Shown here: positions 58,601 through 64,000 of the stretch, piece after piece
How the letters are laid out: every line of letters begins with the position of its first letter
How positions within the stretch are numbered: the first letter of the stretch is position 1
Notes under the pieces: model-generated
Database searches by the model: none
Told to the model about the DNA's origin: nothing
What the model saw: the letters and a program-made list of their open reading frames with translations, nothing else
Source of the DNA: Prunella strophiata
Lineage: Eukaryota; Chordata; Aves; Passeriformes; Prunellidae
Assembly (NCBI GenBank): GCA_036583965.1
Contig: JAZBQD010000017.1
Coordinates: 27,066,385-27,130,384 of the forward strand
DNA length: 64,000 nt
Reading direction: 5' to 3'
Translations under genes and position numbers: made by a program

Positions 58601-61600
58601 AGCCCTATGTGTCATCACATTGGCTTTTAACCAGAGCATATCTATGAATCAGAAAGAGACCTCCCACACTCACATCTCTTCTAAGAAGCATGTTAAAAGA
58701 TTCAACATTAATCTGTCTCCCCTGATTTTATGCTGTCCCTGTTAGATGAAACCATTGCACCTCCAGGAGCCCATCAGCTATGGGATATCACTTGCACCAA
58801 AGACCATATTTCTGTTCTGAGTCATGTCCCACAGCACTAGCTATGAGGACAGGTACTGCCCAGCTCAGCAATTTACAAAACAGGAGTCATGCCCAGAAGT
58901 GCTAGGCAGCAGCACATCAACTACAAGCACATTTACAAAACTCAGAAAGTACAAAAGCAAAGCCACCCAAACAAAATCAAAACTTACACTCACACCTGGC
59001 ACTTGCTGTGTATCTGAAAAGCTTCTTACAACACTTCATCTGCATTACAGAAAAACCCTCTATTTTTTGGGCACACCCCAGATGCCCATACAAAGCAGCA
59101 GCAGTCTCTTAGAAGGTGGCTGTGGCTGCCCATGCAGATGCTGTGAGAAATCCAGTATCCCACTTCTTTGTACATGTACCTACCAGTATGGACAACTCCA
59201 AGCTGAACAAATACTCAAGCTAAAAAGTCCTCTTAATGGAAGCAGACTCAAAAGAGACTACCACATTTGCTAGGCAGAAAGCAAAACAATCCTGTGAAAT
59301 AGCCCCATGTGTAGTGGAGACTGTCCTGCTACCCCTGCCTGCCAACAGTGTTCTAGTCCTCCATGCCATACACACTTGTATTGCCTTAAGCCCCACATCA
59401 GGTGACACAAATGACGTGGCCAGACAGAACTGCAGGCAAGTTCCAGTGAGGAAGAGGGCAGATGTTTCCCGCTCAAGCCATGCCATGTGAACATCCCAGA
59501 AAGGAACCTGAACAGAAGACTGATGATTCCCTTCTGCTGCATGTAAAAGCTAATTGGATTTGGGATCCTCTCAGTATTAAGAGACTTTACGTAGGGTCTT
59601 CCTGTGCTTTCTGTTGTGGTTCAAGTTTCCCACAGTGTGGTGCTGACATTGGCTCTGAGCCCAGCCATCACCAGTTGTTGCATGCTGCAATCAGACAAGT
59701 ATGGTGTGACATGCTGCCTGCTCACACAGATCATGATGGTCATACCTCTCCAACAGTGAGATGGGCTACGGCCAGACAGTGCCAGGGCCAACATGCTTCC
59801 CTTCAGTTTGCAGGTATGGACAACTCAGCTACTTGCAAGGCCTCATGCTCCTCAGCTGCTAGAAGCCTGCTCCCAGCAAGAGGCCTCCTAGCCACACCAG
59901 CAGCCTGGCCCTTTACAAATGCCTGACCAGCCACACAGCCCTGCCAAGTCCCCATGCGTAGCTCCAGCTGAGCAGCTAGTCACGTCTCACTGCCACACAT
60001 CACTGCCTCACACTGAAGGGGAGCAATGCCCAATGCCCTTCCCTGCCAATTGCCTTACCTTGGTAAGGCCCATGCCATCCCAGTCTGCTCTCTGGCCCTT
60101 GGTCAGTGCTATCCAAGCAGGAAGGCCAAGTGGCCAGCAGCAAATGGCTCCTGCTGCTTCAAGCAAGAGGGTCACCAAGCACCTGAACCTGTTCTCATCC
60201 ACTCTGCCGCCTTCCAGCTTCAAGGATCTCTGCAGTTAGCCTTACCAGCAAGGTCTCTCCCTGCTTCTCAGGGTCCACAGCAACATAGTCAGGATAACTT
60301 CAGAGATTGCTGCTATAAAGACAAGCCTCAGACCCTGCAACAGCATCTGCAAGAAAGCCATGGACAGCTGCCTTCAGTATTTCTCTGTTGTCATGTGAGT
60401 GTGACAGAACCAGTAAGACAAACAACCTGTTCCCTTTCCACCAAATGCTACAGAGGGGCAAGCCCCTGAAGCTGTGATCATAAAAATCTCTGAAAAAAAT
60501 ATCACAAAGCACTACAGAGGTGGGACATAGACTTTGGCAGTCACAAGAAAACCACCGTTTGCAGCCTCATTAAGGAGCTCCACTACATGATACTGGGTGG
60601 AGCACCAATACCTGTAAGCATCCAAAGTTTGTCACTGGCAGGACATTGTGTCAAGGCAAGGAACACACATCTGCCACAGCAGTACAGATGTTCAACAGAA
60701 AAGGAGAAAACAGAGATCCCTGTGTGCAGCCATGGGAGCATGGGTGTCCTTTCCTACGATGTGGGTACGTGGACGGACAGGCTGGGTAACAAAGTCAAAA
60801 ACTACGCACAGATAACAGCTTGCTCCAAACTGGGAAGTGGGGCAGAGACAGTCTGTCACCCTCAGGACTTGTTTCAGTCAACCTGAGCTATGAAGGCTCA
60901 GCCACTCTCATAGGCAAGTGCTGACACCTCTGCTGGAATGGTGCCCTCAAGCCTGTGCCAGATAACTATGAGGCTGCTGTCAGCCCAGGGTTTTTGGGGA
61001 TGCTGTTCATAACTCCACTCACTGCACTCCACTCACTGTTTTTTGAAGTCAGGACCTCCTGGCTCAAAGAAGCTTTCCCTCCTGCAATTCCCAAAGTACA
61101 AGCAACTACAATGGTTCGGGAGGTACAAAATGTCCCCAACAGCAAGGACACATGGATCGTGCCAGCCCTGCTTCTAACTGGCCAAGTTGAAACAAATTAA
61201 CAAATTAATCCAGTCACATACAACCTTGTATTCACATAGAATATGAATCGCATCTCCCTGAACTCTCCCTTCACTATGTACCCAAGCTAACAGGATAACA
61301 TTTGTACTCTACAAAAGCACAAGATGTCTCCTCCTCCAGAAATACATGGGCCAAAGCAGACTTTGCTTGTAGCTTCTCCTACAGTGCAGGGCAGAAACAG
61401 ACAACAGAAAGAAAGGCAGAACACTTACCTAAAAGGAGCTCAGAAGAGACTGCCAGAGATGAACCAAGATAACACAAGATGAAGCAGACTACATTAGGAA
61501 TAGCCAGAAGAGGGGTGACATCTACCTGATTTTACTTCATACATTACAAATCCCTAAATGTAATAAAATGCTTCCTGTATTTTCCTTACAGTAACTAATT

Positions 61601-62938
61601 TGGAGAAAACTCTAAGTGCTCTTTTTGTTTTGCTTGAGGCAAAGTGCCTCTGCCTTCTAGAGAAGTACCACTTAAAAATATGCAACTCATCAGCACACAC
61701 AGAAAAGGGAAGGCCTAAGCACAGCTTCTCCTACTCCTTTCTGAGTCACAGCAGGATGGCTTGGTCCTTCTTTCCTCTGCACAACAGACCCCAGATGGCA
61801 CATGGAACTCATGCAGGTGAATGGGGCAGGACATGCCTGCTTTCTGAGGATCTTCCAGAAAGAGCAGGCACTGCAGCAGCATTAAGCTGTTGTGCTGCTC
61901 TGGGCCACTTCACAGCCGTGCCACCATGGAAGTGGCATGCCACTGCCGTTTCCATTCAAGGCCAGGCTGACTTCCAACCCAGCCTGGGCTGGAGTCCCCC
62001 CCTGCAGAGGATTACTGCCACAATCACAGCTCCAGAGGACTTAGCACAGCCACAATGAGCAACAGCAAACACTTTCTCACCACCGTCAGCTGACGGCCCA
62101 GGGCGGCCGAAAACAACACAGAAAGAAATGATGGGGCAGCACCTGATTAAGCCACCCGGATTAGAGAGGCTCAAACGGGGCTGAAAAGCAGCAAGTACTG
62201 CTAACCCAGCAGAACTGCAGCTCCAGCCTCATCTCAGCTCACCCAAACACGCTCAGCTGGCTCCTGGCTCCCAGCACGCCGAGAAGGGGCACAAACACTG
62301 ACGCTGCAACACAGAAGTCAGGCAAGAGGGAAAGGGCAGCCACCTGCAGACAACCATCACCCTCAACACACATATCACCCACCCCTGCACATAAATCTGC
62401 TTCTCCTGCTTTCTGTCACACTGGCCACAACAGCTCCCTCCTGGGCCAGGCAACAGCTCCACACTCCCTTGCTGTGACACCTTTGGCCACATTTCTCCAA
62501 AATATGGGAACAGGCCAAGAGCACAGGCTAGCTACGGCAGCATCCAAAAAAGCAAAACATAGTCTCATTCCTGGGTACCATCCTACATTCAGACTTCACC
62601 TGCTGCAAGGGCAGGGGCCTGGATTCCCACTGGATCCCAAAAGGCACTGCTTGCATGGCAGCATCCAAGGGTCCAACACACTTAATTTCCCCTCACTTGT
62701 ACGCACACACACACACACACTGACCTGTTTACCACAGTGACATGCCTCTGCATTGGGACTTCTTTAGGTGGTCCACTCCCAGCAGCTGCAGGTAAGGCAG
62801 ATCGGGCACTGTCAACCACAGGTTTCACACCTCCACATGCCACTTCTCTGCCTCGGGGCAGGCGAGGAACAGGCCTCTTACCGCCTTCTTCTGGCACGTT
62901 CAAAGACCGCGGCTGCCGCAAAGTTCCTTTGGGCTTTC
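31445..62938 (-). CDS. TDRD7: TDRD7, tudor domain containing 7 (14 exons, 5' part outside window)
   Basis: Exons, minus strand: 62725-62938, 57665-57750, 56295-56512, 44200-44780, 41785-41971, 40063-40174, 39047-39249, 38766-38900, 36975-37058, 36678-36812, 36241-36351, 34313-34803, 33826-33986, 31445-31665. They join in one frame to 978 residues plus TAA; human TDRD7 is about 1,098, so roughly 120 residues with LOTUS domain 1 lie right of the window. Order in this fragment: LOTUS 2 (about residues 110-172), LOTUS 3 (about 220-280), tudor 1 (about 385-460), tudor 2 (about 580-650), tudor 3 (about 835-905). Known role: component of germ granules (chromatoid body) and RNA granules, needed in spermatogenesis and lens. 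Tudor domains of this family bind methylarginine; LOTUS domains bind RNA or Vasa-type helicases. Two introns start with GC. Confidence 0.97.
31666..33825 (-). other. TDRD7 last intron
   Basis: 2.2 kb intron between exon m and the last exon. Open frames of up to 112 codons show no family resemblance. No named repeat seen. Confidence 0.75.
33826..33986 (-). CDS. TDRD7: TDRD7 exon m, tudor domain 3 (fragment residues 852-906)
   Basis: Acceptor CTCCCTTTTAG before 33986 and donor TTGCAG/GTGGGT after 33826. The peptide [20 protein letters not shown] then [16 protein letters not shown] carries an intact tudor DYG motif, followed by [13 protein letters not shown]. 161 nt. Confidence 0.96.
34313..34803 (-). 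CDS. TDRD7: TDRD7 exon l (fragment residues 689-852)
   Basis: Acceptor TGTGTTCCAAG before 34803 and donor GATGA/GTAAGT after 34313. The peptide contains [40 protein letters not shown], then a poorly conserved Pro/Ser-rich linker, then [20 protein letters not shown] and the first strand of tudor 3 ([12 protein letters not shown]). The open frame extends upstream past the acceptor, but those residues do not match the family. 491 nt, phase 2 at its end. Confidence 0.94.
34804..36240 (-). other. TDRD7 intron k-l
   Basis: 1.4 kb AT-rich intron. Nothing recognised in it. The two small introns next to it (36352-36677 and 36813-36974) are also empty. Confidence 0.8.
36241..36351 (-). CDS. TDRD7: TDRD7 exon k (fragment residues 652-688)
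   Basis: Acceptor TTCTTAG before 36351 and donor ATGAAG/GTAAGT after 36241. The peptide [20 protein letters not shown] then [17 protein letters not shown] matches human TDRD7 closely. 111 nt, phase 0. Confidence 0.96.
36678..36812 (-). CDS. TDRD7: TDRD7 exon j, tudor domain 2 (fragment residues 607-651)
   Basis: Acceptor CTTCTTTCAG before 36812 and donor CCTCAG/GTATAA after 36678. The peptide contains [20 protein letters not shown] and then [10 protein letters not shown]. The motif is DSG rather than DYG, as in human, so this tudor lacks a full aromatic cage in the family generally. 135 nt, phase 0. Confidence 0.95.
36975..37058 (-). CDS. TDRD7: TDRD7 exon i, start of tudor domain 2 (fragment residues 579-606)
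   Basis: Acceptor TATTTGCAG before 37058 and donor GTGGAG/GTAAGA after 36975. The peptide ends [20 protein letters not shown] then VE, matching human [24 protein letters not shown] follows the acceptor, so a one-codon (NAGNAG) alternative is possible. 84 nt, phase 0. Confidence 0.94.
37059..38765 (-). other. TDRD7 intron h-i
   Basis: 1.7 kb AT-rich intron. It holds a cluster of TTGCTAA/TTAGCAA words in both orientations at 37757-37823; otherwise nothing recognised. Confidence 0.75.
38766..38900 (-). CDS. TDRD7: TDRD7 exon h (fragment residues 534-578)
   Basis: Acceptor CTGTTGCAG before 38900 and donor TACAAG/GTAAGT after 38766. The peptide [20 protein letters not shown] then [13 protein letters not shown] matches human VDAMYTNVKVTNICSDGTLY. 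135 nt, phase 0. Confidence 0.95.
39047..39249 (-). CDS. TDRD7: TDRD7 exon g (fragment residues 466-533)
   Basis: Acceptor GTCTTACAG before 39249 and donor CTACAG/GTACCA after 39047. The peptide contains VVxS-like [20 protein letters not shown] and [20 protein letters not shown], conserved in TDRD7. It belongs to the SN-like part of the extended tudor module. 203 nt ending in phase 0. Confidence 0.95.
39250..40062 (-). other. TDRD7 intron f-g
   Basis: 813 bp AT-rich intron with no recognised element. Confidence 0.8.
40063..40174 (-). CDS. TDRD7: TDRD7 exon f, core of tudor domain 1 (fragment residues 429-466)
   Basis: Acceptor CATTGTCAG before 40174 and donor TGGCAG/GTAAGA after 40063. The peptide [20 protein letters not shown] then [14 protein letters not shown] is the second half of a tudor domain plus the following SLPFQA helix typical of extended tudor modules. 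His replaces the usual Tyr of the DYG motif. Confidence 0.95.
40175..41784 (-). other. TDRD7 intron e-f (GC-AG)
   Basis: 1,610 bp. It begins with GC at 41784-41783 and ends CATTGTCAG. It contains a T-rich tract (41331-41376 on the plus strand, A-rich in the transcript) and a 27-bp near-perfect duplication (40560-40586 and 40592-40618, one mismatch). Confidence 0.85.
41331..41376. repeat. T-rich low-complexity stretch
   Basis: T runs including about 21 consecutive T, interrupted by a few C. Confidence 0.95.
41785..41971 (-). CDS. TDRD7: TDRD7 exon e, start of tudor domain 1 (fragment residues 366-428)
   Basis: Acceptor ATATTGTAG before 41971. The peptide runs [20 protein letters not shown] to [20 protein letters not shown] then ISLEDNRVK. 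The donor is GC (GTAAAG/GCAAGC, GC at 41784-41783). 187 nt, ending in phase 0; VYYVD follows in exon f, as expected for a tudor strand. Confidence 0.95.
41972..44199 (-). other. TDRD7 intron d-e (GC-AG)
   Basis: 2,228 bp. It begins with GC at 44199-44198 (AG/GCAAGT) and ends ATATTGTAG. A 20-bp direct repeat with an inverted copy between (42418-42470) is the only internal structure noticed. Confidence 0.85.
44200..44780 (-). CDS. TDRD7: TDRD7 exon d, LOTUS domain 3 (fragment residues 173-366)
   Basis: Acceptor TTTTCCAAG before 44780. The peptide contains [20 protein letters not shown] and then [17 protein letters not shown] and [20 protein letters not shown], the third LOTUS domain. It ends in NEVLIR with the last codon split AG/G. 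The donor is GC (AG/GCAAGT, 44199-44198) rather than GT; the next exon supplies G then YVGKDY, as in human. Running on through the donor gives unrelated residues. Confidence 0.95.
47155..47270 (-). mobile_element. CR1 LINE 3'-end fragment, minus orientation
   Basis: AATCACAGAATTGTAGAATA followed by GAGTTAGAAGAAACCC resembles the reverse complement of the CR1 3' end (AATCACAGAAT, then GGTTGGAAGGGACC). The copy is diverged and short. It lies head-on against the next CR1 fragment. Confidence 0.65.
47440..48742 (+). mobile_element. CR1 LINE, 5'-truncated, decayed reverse transcriptase and 3' end
   Basis: Translated pieces in order: [67 protein letters not shown] (split by a stop), [32 protein letters not shown] and [20 protein letters not shown]. 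These follow the CR1 reverse transcriptase order. Catalytic positions are lost (YLDFSKAFD has become [13 protein letters not shown] has become FTED) and frames are broken. The fragment ends ATTCTGTGATTCTATG at about 48724-48740, the CR1 3' end. Sense strand is antisense to TDRD7. Confidence 0.93.
49000..49026. repeat. TA-rich microsatellite and palindrome
   Basis: Alternating AT/ATAC with an ATACATATATATGTAT palindrome, followed by more TA units. Confidence 0.85.
49837..49920. repeat. Perfect 42-bp tandem duplication
   Basis: A 42-bp unit starting GATTTTGCCCATCCCTCTAC occurs at 49837-49878 and again at 49879-49920 with no mismatch, which suggests a recent event. It lies in a TDRD7 intron. 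Confidence 0.97.
50370..50490 (+). mobile_element. CR1 LINE 3' UTR fragment
   Basis: GAGGTCCCTTCCCACCTCAG followed by TGATTCTG matches the phrase at the end of many CR1 copies (AGGTCCCTTCCAACCTCA, then TGATTCTG). The upstream part (GACTGGATACAGACCTGG) is weaker. The 5' limit is approximate. Confidence 0.6.
52895..53345 (+). mobile_element. CR1 LINE internal reverse transcriptase fragment
   Basis: The sequence from about 52895 follows a CR1 consensus: TTGGCTAATGTGATGCCCAC, AACTACAGGCTGTCAGCCTG and ATGGAACAGATCATCTTGAG, then a frame reading [20 protein letters not shown] and LEKLAAH. Several frameshifts and stops break the frame. The RT motif keeps YLD but the second Asp is Asn. Both ends are truncated and no 3' UTR is attached. 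Confidence 0.9.
53523..53536. repeat. Poly(A) tract, 14 A
   Basis: Fourteen A on the plus strand, about 180 bp after the CR1 fragment. Not clearly linked to it. Confidence 0.95.
55294..55313. repeat. Poly(T) tract, 20 T
   Basis: An uninterrupted run of 20 T on the plus strand within the large TDRD7 intron. Confidence 0.95.
56295..56512 (-). CDS. TDRD7: TDRD7 exon c, LOTUS domain 2 (fragment residues 100-172)
   Basis: Acceptor TTTTTAACAG before 56512 and donor TGCACA/GTAAGT after 56295. The peptide contains [20 protein letters not shown] and then [10 protein letters not shown] and NWPHVCT, the LOTUS (OST-HTH) winged-helix pattern. 218 nt ending in phase 0; exon d continues directly with VEK as in human (HICT-VEK). 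Confidence 0.95.
56513..57664 (-). other. TDRD7 intron b-c
   Basis: 1.15 kb intron. Open frames up to 117 codons have no recognisable features. No repeat named. Confidence 0.8.
57665..57750 (-). CDS. TDRD7: TDRD7 exon b (fragment residues 71-100)
   Basis: Acceptor CCAATTTTAG before 57750 and donor AAGTG/GTATGC after 57665. Read as [20 protein letters not shown] then RSSSTESS; the human counterpart has PPLQMHLSRTSTKEMSD. 86 nt; its phase joins exon a (AG/A, Arg) and exon c (G/AT, Asp). Confidence 0.9.
57751..62724 (-). other. TDRD7 intron a-b
   Basis: 5 kb intron. GC content rises from about 59.3 kb onward and several plus-strand open frames of 100-154 codons appear, but none shows a domain, codon pattern or splice structure I recognise. 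No interspersed repeat could be named. Confidence 0.75.
62702..62722. repeat. (CA)n microsatellite touching a TDRD7 splice donor
   Basis: About eight and a half CA units on the plus strand (TG in the transcript), with one G interruption at 62703. The donor GTCAG is followed at once by the TG run. Confidence 0.95.
62725..62938 (-). CDS. TDRD7: TDRD7 exon a (fragment residues 1-71)
   Basis: Acceptor AACTCTTTAG before 62938 and donor AACAG/GTCAGT after 62725. The peptide begins [12 protein letters not shown] and ends in [12 protein letters not shown], matching remembered human TDRD7 between LOTUS 1 and 2 (GKPKATLRQPG and VQRHVT). This linker is otherwise poorly conserved. A (CA)n microsatellite directly abuts the donor. 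Confidence 0.9.
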
Positions 62939-64000
62939 CTAAAGAGTTTGCAGATGCAGCCATGAGTAGCATTCTTCTCCACCCAGTCTACCTCCACCTC
63001 CCTGGGAACTTCCTGTACTGCCATCCAAAGAGTTTCTTCTCTACTCTGGTTTGTGGGCACAGCAGAGGTGACCAAGTTACACCCACAGAGGAACACACCA
63101 GCATTCAGGCCACACTGGGATAAACAAGCTCTTGGTCACTTTACTGCTCATATGCTTGATGTGCCACATCAGTTTTGGAGGTTTTGAACACTTCCAAGGG
63201 GACTGATTGTGCAAGACAGTGAATCAACCTGCCTTTATAATCATTGTCATTTAACTGGGATATGAGCCACTAGTTCAGCTTCCCAACTGGCATCCTTGTA
63301 GAAAAGCAAGAAGCAGCAAACACTTCATTACAGACAGCAGGGGAACACACACAAACTATGAGACCCACTGTTGTTCCAAGCTGCCAACCAGCAAGCAAAT
63401 GGGTCTTCCCTGGGCTTAATCCTGGGCCCAATTCCACAGACAGTCACACAACAGCACAGCAGTGAGGAAAACTTGACCCACACTTTAGGAAAACACTGCT
63501 ACAGAAGCTTATGCAAAAGGTAAGAGGTAAAAAGAGCCGAAAATGGGCATCAGAACTTTTGTGGTACTGAGGAACTGGCATCAGCAACAGGAGCTGCTGA
63601 AACAACTACAGATGATGCTACAGGGACTCCTTCTCACTGTGAGGGAATGGTTCAATCCTCCCACTCCACAACAGGCCAAGGCCAGCCTTCAAGAACATGC
63701 ATTGCCTCATTTGCTGCCTGCATCTCAACTGTGTTTCTCACAGAAGCAGGAGCACATGAAAGTGAAGCCAAGCATCCTACAAGAACTTTGTTTTCCAAGA
63801 TCATTCACATCTTACATACACACCTGAAAAGGGCTTTCTCTCTGATCATGGCTTTCAGATATAAGCACCCTTGCCAAGAACACTCCCAAGAACTCTCCAC
63901 TTGGTTGCTGTAACTCATGGCCATAGGTAACACATCCTCACAGCCAAGACTTTTGCTGCAGCAGTTGCACAGTTCTTTCATAAAGGCAGGCCCTCTAGAG
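62939..64000 (-). other. TDRD7 intron upstream of exon a (runs out of the window)
   Basis: No minus-strand open frame resembles the missing TDRD7 N-terminus (LOTUS domain 1), so the exons for roughly the first 120 residues and the promoter lie to the right. Nothing else recognised. Confidence 0.75.

Noticed and set aside
59462..59926. 154-codon plus-strand open frame and neighbours at 60.0-60.5 kb
   Set aside because: Low-complexity Ala/Ser/Cys composition, no domain and no splice or promoter signals; taken as chance frames in GC-richer intron.
1..64000. CRISPR array, tRNA or rRNA genes, bacterial operons, prophage
   Set aside because: The tandem repeats have no regular unique spacers, no tRNA or rRNA pattern was recognised by eye, and the gene content is vertebrate.

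Overview
The window is vertebrate nuclear DNA, most likely from a bird. Two protein-coding genes with short exons, GT-AG or GC-AG introns and compact introns fill it. The recognisable interspersed repeats are CR1-type LINE fragments, some ending in the ATTCTGTGATTCTATG type of 3' end. CR1 also occurs in crocodilians and turtles, so the bird call is an inference. No bacterial, plasmid, phage or CRISPR content was seen.

Layout (both genes are on the minus strand, so transcription runs right to left). (1) 1-26,060: TMOD1, tropomodulin-1. All nine coding exons can be placed (266-330 back to 15091-15210). They sum to 1,080 nt, exactly the 359 codons plus stop expected for TMOD1. The 3' UTR and poly(A) site lie left of the window. 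A 10 kb or longer 5' intron separates the start-codon exon from a CpG island at about 25.58-26.11 kb, which carries two good minus-strand splice donors and is the likely promoter and first-exon region. A 23-bp GC-rich minisatellite of about 20 units (25123-25575) sits just inside the gene from it. (2) 26.1-31.2 kb: intergenic, no gene seen. (3) 31.2-64 kb: TDRD7, tudor domain containing 7. Fourteen exons (31445-31665 back to 62725-62938) encode the last 978 residues: LOTUS domains 2 and 3 and three tudor-type domains. The first exons, with LOTUS domain 1 and the promoter, lie right of the window. The order TDRD7 then TMOD1 in the same direction matches the arrangement known in mammals.

The two genes are neighbours, not a pathway. 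TMOD1 caps actin pointed ends on tropomyosin-coated filaments in muscle, red-cell membrane skeleton and lens. TDRD7 is a germ-granule and RNA-granule protein needed in spermatids and lens fibres.

I found no undescribed system. The observations most worth a second look are two consecutive GC-AG introns around one TDRD7 tudor exon, a 23-bp repeat after TMOD1 coding exon 7 that lays down four tandem donor-like sites, the promoter-proximal minisatellite that is open in all six frames, and a DYG to DHG change in the first TDRD7 tudor domain. Exon boundaries were set by hand from splice consensus, reading-frame phase and remembered human protein sequence. No transcript data were available.
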